From: Reyranella soli
GTDB taxonomy: Bacteria; Pseudomonadota; Alphaproteobacteria; Reyranellales; Reyranellaceae
Assembly: GCF_007992495.1 (NCBI RefSeq)
Contig: NZ_BKAJ01000031.1
Location: forward strand, 124,001 to 188,000
DNA length: 64,000 nt
Direction of reading: 5' to 3'
Positions 17,968-26,997 of this stretch are shown one piece after another. A program made the translations under genes and the position numbers. Numbering within the stretch: position 1 is the stretch's first letter; each line of letters begins with the position of its first letter. The notes beneath the pieces are model-generated. The model was not told the origin of the DNA. It did no database searches and saw nothing but the letters and a program-made list of their open reading frames with translations.

Positions 17968-18420
17968 ATGAGAACGACAATCCTGCTGACCTTGTTTTCG
18001 GCACTCGCCGTACCCGCCATGGCCATGGATCATCACGCGACCGTGCAGGCCGACGGTTTGACGTGGATCGCCCCCGCCGCCTACGCGCCCGGCGCGCAGC
18101 TCGCCGTGGTGAAAGGCGACCCGACCAAGGAAGGCCAGTACGTCGTTCGCCTGAAGGTTCCGGCAGGGTTCAAGATCGCTGCCCACACTCATCCGAACGA
18201 CGAGAACGTCACGGTTCTTTCCGGCAGCTTCAACATCGGCACCGGAGACAAGCTCGACGAGACGAAGGGCGTGCAGGTGAAGGCCGGCGGCTATTCATAC
18301 GTGGCCAAGGGCATGACCCACTATGCGTGGTTCACCGAGGAAACCGTCCTTCAATTGCATGGCACCGGACCTCAAGGGGTCATCTACGTCAATCCCGCCG
18401 ACGATCCGCGCAAGAAGTAA
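17968..18420 (+). CDS. secreted cupin-domain protein
   Basis: Encodes 150 residues from ATG at 17968, with a signal peptide (MRTTILLTLFSALAVPAMA) and a single cupin barrel. The metal-site motif 1 is in KIAAHTHPNDENVTVLSG and motif 2 in YSYVAKGMTHYAW. It resembles the ChrR-like/DUF4437 periplasmic cupins. The longer upstream frame lacks a signal peptide and is discarded. It lies 13 bases before the FAD oxidoreductase gene on the same strand, so co-transcription is likely. Confidence 0.8.
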   Translation: MRTTILLTLFSALAVPAMAMDHHATVQADGLTWIAPAAYAPGAQLAVVKGDPTKEGQYVVRLKVPAGFKIAAHTHPNDENVTVLSGSFNIGTGDKLDETKGVQVKAGGYSYVAKGMTHYAWFTEETVLQLHGTGPQGVIYVNPADDPRKK

Positions 18421-18433
18421 CTGGAGTACCCCC

Positions 18434-19822
18434 ATGACGACGTCGACATTGAAGGATCGGAAGGGCTTGCCGGTCGCCAAGGAAGCCATCGACAGCTTTG
18501 CATCGGCCCTTGCCGGAAAGGCAATTCGGTCCGGCGATGCGGACTATGAGCAGGCGCGTCGCATCTGGAACGCCCACGTCCACAAGCATCCCGGCTTGAT
18601 CGTCCGTTGCGCTGGTACGGCCGATGTCGTGCAGGCGGTGAAGTTCGCGCGGGCACACAACGTGCTGGTCGCCATCCGCGGCGGCGGCCACAACGTCGCC
18701 GGCCGCGCGCTCTGTGACGACGGCATCGTGATCGATCTGTCGGGCATGAAAGCGGTGTTCGTCGATCCGGCAAAGGCAACGGCGCGTGTCCAGGGCGGCG
18801 CGACCCTGGGCGATGTCGACCGCGAAACCCATGCCTTTGGCCGCGCTGTCCCGGTTGGCGTGGTGTCCCGCACCGGCATTGCCGGCCTGACCTTGGGCGG
18901 CGGCGTCGGCTGGCTGGTCCGCAAGTACGGCCTCACCTGCGACAACCTCTTGTCCTGCGAGGTGGTGACGGCCGAAGGCGAGATCGTGACGGCAAGCGCC
19001 GATGAGAATGCCGACCTGTTCTGGGCATTGCGCGGCGGCGGCGGAAATTTCGGGATCGTGACGTCGTTCCTCTACAAGACACATCCCGTATCGACCGTGC
19101 TGGGCGGACTGATCGTCTACCCGCGCGATCGGGCCGGCGATGTCATTCGCCACTATCGCGACTTCATGGCTTCGGCGCCTGAGGAATTGACCGCCTATGT
19201 CGGGCTGATCACGGGCCCCGATGGCTCGCCCGTTGTCGGAGTCATCGTCTGCTGGTGCGGCGACCTTGCCGAGGGCGAGCGGGTGCTGAAGCCGCTTCGC
19301 CAGTTCGGCGCGCCGGTGATGGACGCCGTCCAGCCGATGCCGTTCCCGGCGATGCAGAAGATCCTCGATGATGCCTTTCCGGACGGCACGCAGAACTACT
19401 GGAAGTCCACGTTCCTCAAGGCGCTGAGCAACGACGCGATCGACGTCATCGTCGATCACGCCAACAAGATGCAATCGCCGCTGTCGGCCGTAGTGATAGA
19501 GTACTACGCCGGCGCGGCGGGTCGTACGGGCGCCGGCGAGAGCGCGTTTGCCGCCCGCAAGGCGGAGTACGACGTGGGCTTCATGGCGCAGTGGACGGAC
19601 CCGGCCGAGAACGAAAAGCACATGGCCTGGGCGCGCACCATGGCGGAGGCGATGAAGCCCCATTCGAGCGGCGCCTACCTTCTGAACTTCCTGAGCGAAG
19701 AGGACGCCGACACGATCAAGGCGGCGTTCGGCGCCAACTATCCGCGCCTAGCCCAGGTGAAGAAGAAGTACGACCCGACGAACTTCTTCAGCATCAACCA
19801 GAACATTCAACCGGCGGCTTAG
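18434..19822 (+). CDS. FAD-binding oxidoreductase, berberine-bridge-enzyme (BBE) family
   Basis: Encodes 462 residues from ATG at 18434, preceded by GGAG. The FAD_binding_4 (PP-loop) domain occupies the first half: IRGGGHNVAG holds the His normally linked to FAD, followed by GGATLGDVDRE and GLTLGGGVGWLVRKYGL. The C-terminus carries the BBE motif (YDPTNFFSINQNI). Family members oxidise alcohols or sugars, or cyclise alkaloids; the substrate here cannot be read. It sits after the secreted cupin gene and ends one base from the convergent FHA-cyclase gene. No signal peptide is seen. Confidence 0.88.
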   Translation: MTTSTLKDRKGLPVAKEAIDSFASALAGKAIRSGDADYEQARRIWNAHVHKHPGLIVRCAGTADVVQAVKFARAHNVLVAIRGGGHNVAGRALCDDGIVIDLSGMKAVFVDPAKATARVQGGATLGDVDRETHAFGRAVPVGVVSRTGIAGLTLGGGVGWLVRKYGLTCDNLLSCEVVTAEGEIVTASADENADLFWALRGGGGNFGIVTSFLYKTHPVSTVLGGLIVYPRDRAGDVIRHYRDFMASAPEELTAYVGLITGPDGSPVVGVIVCWCGDLAEGERVLKPLRQFGAPVMDAVQPMPFPAMQKILDDAFPDGTQNYWKSTFLKALSNDAIDVIVDHANKMQSPLSAVVIEYYAGAAGRTGAGESAFAARKAEYDVGFMAQWTDPAENEKHMAWARTMAEAMKPHSSGAYLLNFLSEEDADTIKAAFGANYPRLAQVKKKYDPTNFFSINQNIQPAA

Positions 19823-19823
19823 G

Positions 19824-20720
19824 TTAGTCGTAACGGACGACGAGTTCGACATCCCCCAGCTTGAGCGTCGACCCCGGCGCCAGGGGGTGCGGCTGCCTGG
19901 GTGTGATGCGCTCGCCGTCGATCGAGATGCCGTTGGTCGATCCGACGTCCTCGATCTGCAGGGTGTTGTCCCGGCCGACGCTCAGTCGCGCGTGACACCG
20001 GGAAACCGACGTGTTCAGCAGCACGACGTCGCATTGGCTGGAATCCCGGCCGATCAAGACGCTTTGCTTGCGCTTCGCCAGTTCGTCCATTTCCAGGTCG
20101 AAGCCGAACTTGCGCCCGGTGTCGTCGGCGCCATGGAAATGGAAGACCCCGCGCACGGGCGCTGCCCTGGTGGGCACGGTGGCGGCGTGTTCGCGGGCGC
20201 GCACCCTGTAGATGTGGAGCGGAAGGCTGACGTGCTTGGCCCGATGCTCGCCGGCGTCGACATAGGCATAGTCGTCGCGCAGCCTGGCCACGTCGCGCAC
20301 CGCGCGCGAGACGGCGATTCCGCCCGGCTCGGCCAACACCTGGATGCGTTCGGCCAGGTTCACGCCGTCGCCGAAGATATCGTGACCCGCCTCGTCGATG
20401 ATGATCTCGCCGAGATGGACGCCGATGCGGAACATCAGCCGCTGGTCCTCGTCGATCGTCTCATTGAACCGCGCCATGCGCTCCTGGATCTCGATCGCCG
20501 CCTGCACGGCGGCGGCGGCCGAGCCGAACTCGGCGAGCATGGCATCGCCGGCACTGTGGACCAGCGAACCGCCGCCATGTTCGATGACCGGCTGCCAGAT
20601 CTTGTCGCGCGCCGACCGAAGATGCTCGAACGTCAGCTCTTCCTGGCTCTCCACCAGCCGGACGAAGCCGGCCAGGTCGGCATGCAGGATGGCAGACAGT
20701 CGCCGTTCGGTACGTGCCAT
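19824..20720 (-). CDS. class III nucleotide cyclase with C-terminal FHA domain
   Basis: A 298-residue soluble protein. The cyclase domain covers about 1-180: metal Asp15 (ILHADLAGF), Asp59 (HSAGDAML), and VNLAERI carrying the Asn/Arg pair. The Lys that normally recognises adenine is His55, so base specificity is uncertain. Residues about 190-298 form an FHA domain with GR (VLIGRDSS), SRCHARL and GSTNGISIDG, which binds phosphothreonine. This suggests that a Ser/Thr kinase controls or recruits the cyclase; no kinase is in the window. It is convergent with the FAD oxidoreductase, one base apart. Confidence 0.88.
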   Translation of the reverse strand: MARTERRLSAILHADLAGFVRLVESQEELTFEHLRSARDKIWQPVIEHGGGSLVHSAGDAMLAEFGSAAAAVQAAIEIQERMARFNETIDEDQRLMFRIGVHLGEIIIDEAGHDIFGDGVNLAERIQVLAEPGGIAVSRAVRDVARLRDDYAYVDAGEHRAKHVSLPLHIYRVRAREHAATVPTRAAPVRGVFHFHGADDTGRKFGFDLEMDELAKRKQSVLIGRDSSQCDVVLLNTSVSRCHARLSVGRDNTLQIEDVGSTNGISIDGERITPRQPHPLAPGSTLKLGDVELVVRYD

Positions 20721-20995
20721 GGTTTCCGACGAAGGGAGAGTGAAACCCTTCTGCTCAATCGCCCTGAAGCTTGTCCGACCGCGGCGACGACGGGCGTGTC
20801 AAAAATGAGTCATCGACCGGCTTGCGTGAAGGCCGGTGCCTGGCCGGACCGAGCGGCTGGGCGGGCGCGGAGGCGCTGATGCGCGGCCGTTCTGGCGACA
20901 GCGACCCGGGTTCCTGTCCTTCGGAATAGGCTTCGCTTCGACTCGACAGCACCTTAGGCTGCACGCCATGTGCGTCCTGTGCCGTCCTGGCTGCC

Positions 20996-22438
20996 GTGGC
21001 TGACGGGAGCTTCGTTTTTGGGCCGTTCCGGTTGCTTGTCGCCCATCGGGTGCTGCTGCGGGACGATCGGCCCTTGCGGCTCGGCAGCCGCGCGTTCGAC
21101 CTCCTGGCTTTCCTGGTGCAGCGCGCGGGCGAAACGATCGGCAACGACGAGCTGATGGCCGCGGTCTGGTCTGGCGTCCATGTCGACGACAACACGTTGC
21201 GCGTCCACGTCGCGGCCTTGCGTCGGGCGCTGGGCGACGGCCCGGGCGGCAACCACTACATCGCCAACGAGCCCGGCCGTGGCTACAGCTTCGCGGCGCC
21301 GGTGTCGCGCGAGCAGGGCGATGCGTCGGACGCCCGGTCGACGGCCGACCGGCCGGCCCACAATCTCCCGGTCTCGCTCACCCACGTCATCGGCCGCGAT
21401 GAGATCATCGCGGCCCTGGCGGCCCAGCTGCGTGCCCGCCGGTTTCTCACCATTCTCGGGCCCGGCGGCGTCGGCAAGACGACTGTCGCGGTGGCCATCG
21501 CCGACCAGCTCTCCGGCAGCTACGCCGACGGCGTCCGGTTCGTCGGGCTGGGCTCGCTGTTGGATCCCGACCTCGTTGCGGCGACGGTACGGGCCGCATT
21601 CGGCGAAGCGCCCGCCGATGCGGACGCCCTGGCGTCGCTCGCCGCAGCGCTGCGCGACAAGCGCGTCCTGATCGTGCTGGACAGCTGCGAGCATGTCGTC
21701 CAGGCGGCCGCCGCGCTGGCGGTGACCCTGCTGCAGGCGGCGCCGGGCGTGGCCATCCTCTCGACCAGCCGCGAGGCGCTGCGCGCCGAAGGCGAATGGG
21801 TCCAGCGCCTGCCGTCGCTGGCCGTGCCGCCGAAATCCGCGAGCCTCGGCGCTGCCGAAGCGCTCGCCTTCGCCGCAGTCCAGCTCTTCAGCGAGCGCGC
21901 CGCGGCCAGCATGCATGGCTTCACCCTCGCCGACGAGGATGTGCCCGTGGCGGTCGACATTTGCCGGCGCCTCGATGGCATTCCGTTCGCCATCGAGCTC
22001 GCCGCCGCGCGGATCGACGTCTATGGGCTGAGAGGCCTCGCGACGCTGATCAACGATCGCCTGCTGCTGGCGGCGCGCGGCCGCCGCACGGCCCAGCCGC
22101 GTCACCAGACGCTGAGCGCTCTGCTCGACTGGAGCTACGATCTCTTGTCGCCCACCGAGGCGGCCGTGTTGCGCCGCCTTGCCGTGTTTGCCGATGATTT
22201 CTCCCTCGACGCCGCGCAGGCCGTGGCCGGCGACATTGCGGGCCTCGCGCTCACCGACCAGCTCGTCAGCCTGATCCAGAAATCGCTGGTCGTCGCCGAC
22301 CTCGCCGACGAGGGCGCGCGTTACCGGCTGCTCACGACGACGCGCCTCTACGCGCTGGAGAAGCTGCGCGCCGCCGGCGAGGAGGCCGACGCCAACCGGC
22401 GCCATGCCGCCTACGTCGAATCGCTCGCCGGCCGCTGA
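20996..22438 (+). CDS. winged-helix STAND ATPase regulator, short form
   Basis: Encodes 480 residues from GTG at 20996. The N-terminus (about 5-100) is an OmpR/CadC-type winged helix, ending in the typical YIANEPGRGYSF. A STAND/NB-ARC-like NTPase follows: Walker A GPGGVGKT at 155-162, Walker B VLIVLDSCEH, sensor STSREAL, GIPFAIELAAAR, and a C-terminal WHD ending near 470. It lacks the long TPR region of its paralogue at 24094, so the ligand-sensing part is missing or supplied by another protein. Convergent with the cysteine hydrolase (three bases between stops). Confidence 0.85.
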   Translation: MADGSFVFGPFRLLVAHRVLLRDDRPLRLGSRAFDLLAFLVQRAGETIGNDELMAAVWSGVHVDDNTLRVHVAALRRALGDGPGGNHYIANEPGRGYSFAAPVSREQGDASDARSTADRPAHNLPVSLTHVIGRDEIIAALAAQLRARRFLTILGPGGVGKTTVAVAIADQLSGSYADGVRFVGLGSLLDPDLVAATVRAAFGEAPADADALASLAAALRDKRVLIVLDSCEHVVQAAAALAVTLLQAAPGVAILSTSREALRAEGEWVQRLPSLAVPPKSASLGAAEALAFAAVQLFSERAAASMHGFTLADEDVPVAVDICRRLDGIPFAIELAAARIDVYGLRGLATLINDRLLLAARGRRTAQPRHQTLSALLDWSYDLLSPTEAAVLRRLAVFADDFSLDAAQAVAGDIAGLALTDQLVSLIQKSLVVADLADEGARYRLLTTTRLYALEKLRAAGEEADANRRHAAYVESLAGR

Positions 22439-22441
22439 CTG

Positions 22442-23062
22442 TTACGGCTGACCCAGCGCCGCGGCGAGCTCCTGCGTCGTCACGATGACATGCGCGATGG
22501 GCGGTCCTTCGCTCCCGGGTTCGGCATCCTCGGGTGCCAGCATCGCCGTGGCATCGCGCACCAGCGTCACGTGATAGCCGAGCTCGACGCCGATGCGGGC
22601 GGTCGCCGCGACGCACCTGTCGAGGGCCATGCCGGCCACGATGATGTTCTCGATGCCGCGCTGCCGCAGCTGGAGGTCGAGGTCGGTGCTGTGGAAGCCG
22701 TCATGGCCCCAATGTTCCTGGACGATCACGTCGCCCGGCTGGGGGGCCAGGTCGGCATGCCAGTCTCCGCCCCAGGTGCCGTGCGCGAACAGCCCTTCGC
22801 GGTCGATCTCGAGCTGCCATGGGGTCGGATGCTTCCAGCGGTCGAAGTCGCCCTCGCGCCAGCGCCGGTGCGGCACGTGGAACACGGCGAGGCCGGCGCG
22901 GCGCACGATGCCCAGCAGCGTGCGCAGATGGCCCAGCAGGTCGGCGGTCTCCGCGGCCGGCTGGACGCGCGGCCACAGCTTGCCGCCCTCGCTGAGAAAG
23001 TCGTTGAAGGCATCGATGAGCAGCAGCCCGGTCCGATCCTCGGCATATTTCCTGGCGAGCAC
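22442..23062 (-). CDS. isochorismatase-family cysteine hydrolase
   Basis: Encodes 206 residues from GTG at 23062, with an AGAGGT Shine-Dalgarno six bases upstream. The fold motifs are present: Asp17 in LLLIDAFNDF, cis-peptide region MALDRCVAATA with nucleophile Cys150, and a TDLDLQLRQRGI strand-helix. The active-site Lys of the D-K-C triad falls at Gln115 (DVIVQEHW), a departure from family members with VKEHW. It may be less active or use another mechanism. Substrate unknown; typical substrates are amides and isochorismate-like compounds. Confidence 0.85.
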   Translation of the reverse strand: MLARKYAEDRTGLLLIDAFNDFLSEGGKLWPRVQPAAETADLLGHLRTLLGIVRRAGLAVFHVPHRRWREGDFDRWKHPTPWQLEIDREGLFAHGTWGGDWHADLAPQPGDVIVQEHWGHDGFHSTDLDLQLRQRGIENIIVAGMALDRCVAATARIGVELGYHVTLVRDATAMLAPEDAEPGSEGPPIAHVIVTTQELAAALGQP

Positions 23063-23233
23063 ATCTACCTCTTGTACTAAAGTCGAATATGCACCCGCGC
23101 CCCGCGGCGGCGGGTCTTAAGAGATGTGAAGCGGTGTTGTCCGCCGGCCGGAGCTGCCGGGACTGCACTTTTTTTCACGACGATTAACTCGCCGCCGTCG
23201 CTGCGGCGCGACAAACTCTCACCCATCACGCAG

Positions 23234-24019
23234 ATGCGCCGGTTCCCGTATGTGGAGAGAGTAGTGACCCAGTCCATCCTGCACGAAGCAGATCGCGGAA
23301 GGTCCGATCCGGACGACGGCCATGCCGACCGCCTCGTCTGGTTGGCCGAGATGAGCGCGTCTATTGTGCACGAGATCAGCCAGCCGCTGGCGGCCATCGC
23401 CATCGACACGGCGGCCAGCCAGCGCTGGCTGGATCGGGAAACGCCCGATATCGACCGGGCGCTCGCGACCATGGCGCGTGTCGCCGCTTCGTCCGACCGC
23501 GCGCGGCGGCTGATCGACAGTGTCCGGGCGCTGGCCGAGAAGGTCGCGCTTGAGAAGTCGCCGGTCGACGTCAACGAGATGGTCGACGAGGCGCTGGCGC
23601 TGGTTCGGCACGAGGCAGAGGACCGCCACGTCGCGCTGCAGCCCGTGCTGGCGTCGGACCTGCCGCCGGTGCATGGCAACCGCACGCAGCTTCAGCAGGT
23701 CGTGGTCAACCTGGTGCGCAACGGCCTGCAGGCGACGCCGCTGGCGCCCGATCGCAACAGCGCCGTGGTCGTGCGGACCAGCCGGCGGGGCGCCGACCGG
23801 CTGTTGCTCGCGGTCGAGGATGTCGGCGTGGGCGTGGCGCCGGAAAAGCTCGGTCGCCTGTTCAGCCCGTTCTACACGACCAAGCCGCACGGCCTGGGCG
23901 TCGGGCTGTCGATCTGCCGCTCGATCGTTGTCGCCCACGGCGGCGAACTGCGCGCGGTCCGCAATGCCGGTCCCGGCATGACGTTCGAGGTCACGATACC
24001 GGCCGCCGCGGCGGCGTGA
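23234..24019 (+). CDS. orphan sensor histidine kinase
   Basis: Encodes 261 residues if ATG at 23234 is used; GTG at 23264 with GGAGA upstream is a credible alternative. The HisKA segment has phospho-acceptor His46 (SIVHEISQPLAAI). The HATPase domain has the N box Asn163 (NLVRNGLQA), G1 Asp196 (VEDVGVGV), the F box (FSPFYTTK) and G2 (GLGVGLSICRSIV). There is no transmembrane or PAS domain, so it is a soluble NtrB/FixL-type core. No response regulator is adjacent, so its partner lies elsewhere. Confidence 0.85.
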   Translation: MRRFPYVERVVTQSILHEADRGRSDPDDGHADRLVWLAEMSASIVHEISQPLAAIAIDTAASQRWLDRETPDIDRALATMARVAASSDRARRLIDSVRALAEKVALEKSPVDVNEMVDEALALVRHEAEDRHVALQPVLASDLPPVHGNRTQLQQVVVNLVRNGLQATPLAPDRNSAVVVRTSRRGADRLLLAVEDVGVGVAPEKLGRLFSPFYTTKPHGLGVGLSICRSIVVAHGGELRAVRNAGPGMTFEVTIPAAAAA

Positions 24020-24093
24020 TTGGCAGGTCTCCGCCGCGATCCTATCCTCCGGCTGCACGTGGGCAGATTGACGGGAAGGGGGATCGACGCGAG

Positions 24094-26997
24094 ATGACCG
24101 GCCAGGCGCCGAGTGACCCCGGGGTCGCCTTTGGCCCGTTCCGCTTGTTTGCGGCGCGCCATCTGCTGCTCGAGGGAGAGACGCCCGTGCGCCTCGGCAG
24201 CCGCGCGCGCGATCTCCTGATCGCCCTGCTGGAGCAACCCGGCCGCGCCGTCGCCAAGGAGGCGCTCTGCGCGCGCATCTGGCCCAATGTCCTCGTCGAG
24301 GATGGAACGCTGCGGGCGCAGGTCGCGGCCTTGCGCAAGGCGCTACGCGACGGCCAGAACGGCCGGCGCTACATCGCCAACATCGCCGGCCGCGGCTACG
24401 CCTTCGTCGGCGAGATCTCGGCGGTCGCCGCGCCCATGGCCGCCGCGCAGGAGCTGCCGGAGTCCGCGGCGGCGCCGTCGCCTGCCCTGTCGCCTTTTCT
24501 GTCGACAGGGCGGCTGTTCGGCCGCTCCGACGTCATCGAGACGCTGACGCAACGGCTTGTCGAGGATCGCTTCGTCACGGTCGTTGGCCCCGGCGGCATC
24601 GGCAAGACGGCGGTCGCGCTCGCCGTCGCCGACCGCCTGCGCCCCACCCTGCGTCACGGGGTCTGCTTCGTCGACCTGTCGCCGCTGGCCGACGACCGGC
24701 TGGTGTCCACGGCGCTGGCTTCGGCGCTTGGCGTCGGCGTGGCATCGGACGATCCGCTGCCCGGCATCGTCGCCTTCCTGCGCGAGCGCGACGCCCTGAT
24801 CGTCCTCGACAATTGCGAGCATGTCATCGACAGCGCCGCGCGGCTGTCGGAAACCATTGCCCGCGATGCGGGGACCCGGCTGCGCATCCTCGCCACCAGC
24901 CGCGAGGCGCTGGGCGTGCAGGGCGAGTGGGTCTTCCGCCTGGCGCCGCTGGCGCTTCCGGAGGCGGCCGCGCGGCTGAGCGCCGTCGACGCAATGGGCT
25001 ATCCGGCGGTCCAGCTCTTCGTCGAGCGCGCGGCGATGTGCCTCGGCGAATATGCCCTGACCGACGCGCATGCGCCCGCGGTGGCCAATATCTGCCGCCA
25101 TCTCGACGGCATTGCGCTCGCGATCGAGATCGCCGCAGGGCAGGTCGACGCCTTCGGCATCGCCGGCCTCGAGCGCGTGCTGGACGACCGCTTCCGGCTG
25201 GCCATGCAGGGCCGGCGCACCGGCCTGGCGCGCCATCGTACCATGACCACCGCGCTGGATTGGAGTTACCAGCTGCTGCCCGAGGCCGAGCGCGTCACCT
25301 TGTGCCGGCTCGCGGTGTTCGCCGGCCTCTTCACCATCGCGGAAGCGGCCGGCGTGCTGGCAGAAGAAGGGGCTGGGGAGGGGGCCGACGCGGCGACGGC
25401 GGCCGAGAGCATCGCCAACCTCGTCACCAAGTCGCTGATCGTGCCCAACTTCGAGACGCGGCTGCCGTCCTACCGTCTGCTCGAGATGACGCGCGCCTAT
25501 GCGCTGCAGAAGCTCGAGGAGAGCGGCGAGCACGTTGCCTGCATGCGGCGGCATGCGCGGCAATGCCTCGCCGCCATGGAGGCCGCCAGCGCGGAGTGGG
25601 ACGCCTTGCCGGCCGAGGCGTGGCTCGCCCGCCATCGCCGCCTCATCGACGACGTCCGTGCCGCGCTGGATTTCAGCCTCGAGGCCGAGCCCGCGACGGC
25701 CGTCGCGCTCACCGTCGCCGCAGTCCCGCTGTGGTACCAGCTGTCGCTGCTCAACGAATGCTACGAGCGGACCTGCCGCGCCCTCGCGCTGGCGGCGGCG
25801 GCGGCCGACACCGCGCGGCAGCTGCGCCTGCACGTCGCCAAGGCCTGGTCGCTGATGCAGCTCAAGGGATTCGTGCGCGAGACGGAAGACGCCTGGACGA
25901 CGGTCCTCGACCTGTCGCGCGCCAGCGGCGATGCCGAGTATCAGCTGCGCGGGATCTGGGGGTTGTGGGCGACGCGGGTCAATGCCGGGGCGCTGCGCGC
26001 CTCGCTGGACCTGGCCCGCGAGTTCCTCGATGTCGCCGGCAGCACCAACGAGACCGACCGCAGCGTCGGCCATCGCATGATCGGCCACTCGCTCCACCTG
26101 CTGGGCGACCAGCCCGCCGCGCACCGGCATCTCGAGCGCATGCTGGCCGGCTACGTGGCCCCAGCCACCGGCGCGCAGACCTTGCGCTATATTTTCGACC
26201 AGCGCTCGCTGGCGCGGTCCTTCCTGGCGCGCATCTGCTGGCTGCAGGGGCTTTCCGACCAGGCGCGGCGGATCGCCTGGCAGCTCGCCGACGACGAGCG
26301 CAGCCGCGGCGACGACCTCTCCCTGGTGCAGGTGCTGGTGCAGGCCTCATGTCCGGTCGGCTTGCTGGTGGGCGACCTCGCTGCCGTGCAGGGCTTCGTC
26401 GACGATCTGGTCGGCAAGGCCGAGCGCTACCAGTGGCACTTCTGGCGCGCCTTCGGCGTGTGCTTCCGCGGCGTGCTGACCGTGCAGCGCGGCGACGTTG
26501 CAGCCGGCCTGCCGCTGCTCGAGGACGCGCTGAAGGGCCTGCGCGGCATCGATTTCGGCGTCCATTACCTCTTCTTCCTCTGCCGCTACGCCGAGGCCTT
26601 GGGCCTCGCCGGCCGCCACGACGAGGCGCGCGCCACCATCGAGGCGGCGATCGAACGCTCCGAGCGCAACGACGAGCGCTGGTGCATTGCCGAGGTGCTG
26701 CGCCTCAAGGCGACGCTGCTCCACCGCGAGGGCGAGCACGCGCCGGCGCAGGCCGTGCTCGCCGAAGCGCGCCAGTGGGCGGAGCGGCAGGGTGCGCTCG
26801 CCTGGTCGCTGCGCATCGCGACCAGCGCGGTGCGCCTCGCCCCGGACGCCGACAGCGCCGCCGCCGCGCACGCCGAGCTCGCGGCCGTCCTCGACCGCTT
26901 CACCGAAGGTCGCGACACCGCCGACTATCGCGAGGCGGTGGCTGTGCTCGGTCGTCCCCGTAGACAGCCGGCCCGCAAGCGCGCGCGTCCCTCATGA
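24094..26997 (+). CDS. winged-helix STAND ATPase regulator with TPR-like sensor region
   Basis: A 967-residue protein from ATG at 24094. An OmpR-type winged helix covers about 10-108 (ending YIANIAGRGYAFVG). The STAND NTPase follows: Walker A GPGGIGKT at 165-172, Walker B ALIVLDNCEH, TSREAL sensor, GIALAIEIAAG, then a winged-helix domain. From about 540 to the end are TPR-like helices (GLAGRHDEARATIEAAIERS), the usual ligand sensor. It is an MalT/AfsR-like architecture. It is a longer paralogue of the gene at 20996. Its stop overlaps the ATG of the membrane protein at 26994 (ATGA). Confidence 0.88.
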   Translation: MTGQAPSDPGVAFGPFRLFAARHLLLEGETPVRLGSRARDLLIALLEQPGRAVAKEALCARIWPNVLVEDGTLRAQVAALRKALRDGQNGRRYIANIAGRGYAFVGEISAVAAPMAAAQELPESAAAPSPALSPFLSTGRLFGRSDVIETLTQRLVEDRFVTVVGPGGIGKTAVALAVADRLRPTLRHGVCFVDLSPLADDRLVSTALASALGVGVASDDPLPGIVAFLRERDALIVLDNCEHVIDSAARLSETIARDAGTRLRILATSREALGVQGEWVFRLAPLALPEAAARLSAVDAMGYPAVQLFVERAAMCLGEYALTDAHAPAVANICRHLDGIALAIEIAAGQVDAFGIAGLERVLDDRFRLAMQGRRTGLARHRTMTTALDWSYQLLPEAERVTLCRLAVFAGLFTIAEAAGVLAEEGAGEGADAATAAESIANLVTKSLIVPNFETRLPSYRLLEMTRAYALQKLEESGEHVACMRRHARQCLAAMEAASAEWDALPAEAWLARHRRLIDDVRAALDFSLEAEPATAVALTVAAVPLWYQLSLLNECYERTCRALALAAAAADTARQLRLHVAKAWSLMQLKGFVRETEDAWTTVLDLSRASGDAEYQLRGIWGLWATRVNAGALRASLDLAREFLDVAGSTNETDRSVGHRMIGHSLHLLGDQPAAHRHLERMLAGYVAPATGAQTLRYIFDQRSLARSFLARICWLQGLSDQARRIAWQLADDERSRGDDLSLVQVLVQASCPVGLLVGDLAAVQGFVDDLVGKAERYQWHFWRAFGVCFRGVLTVQRGDVAAGLPLLEDALKGLRGIDFGVHYLFFLCRYAEALGLAGRHDEARATIEAAIERSERNDERWCIAEVLRLKATLLHREGEHAPAQAVLAEARQWAERQGALAWSLRIATSAVRLAPDADSAAAAHAELAAVLDRFTEGRDTADYREAVAVLGRPRRQPARKRARPS

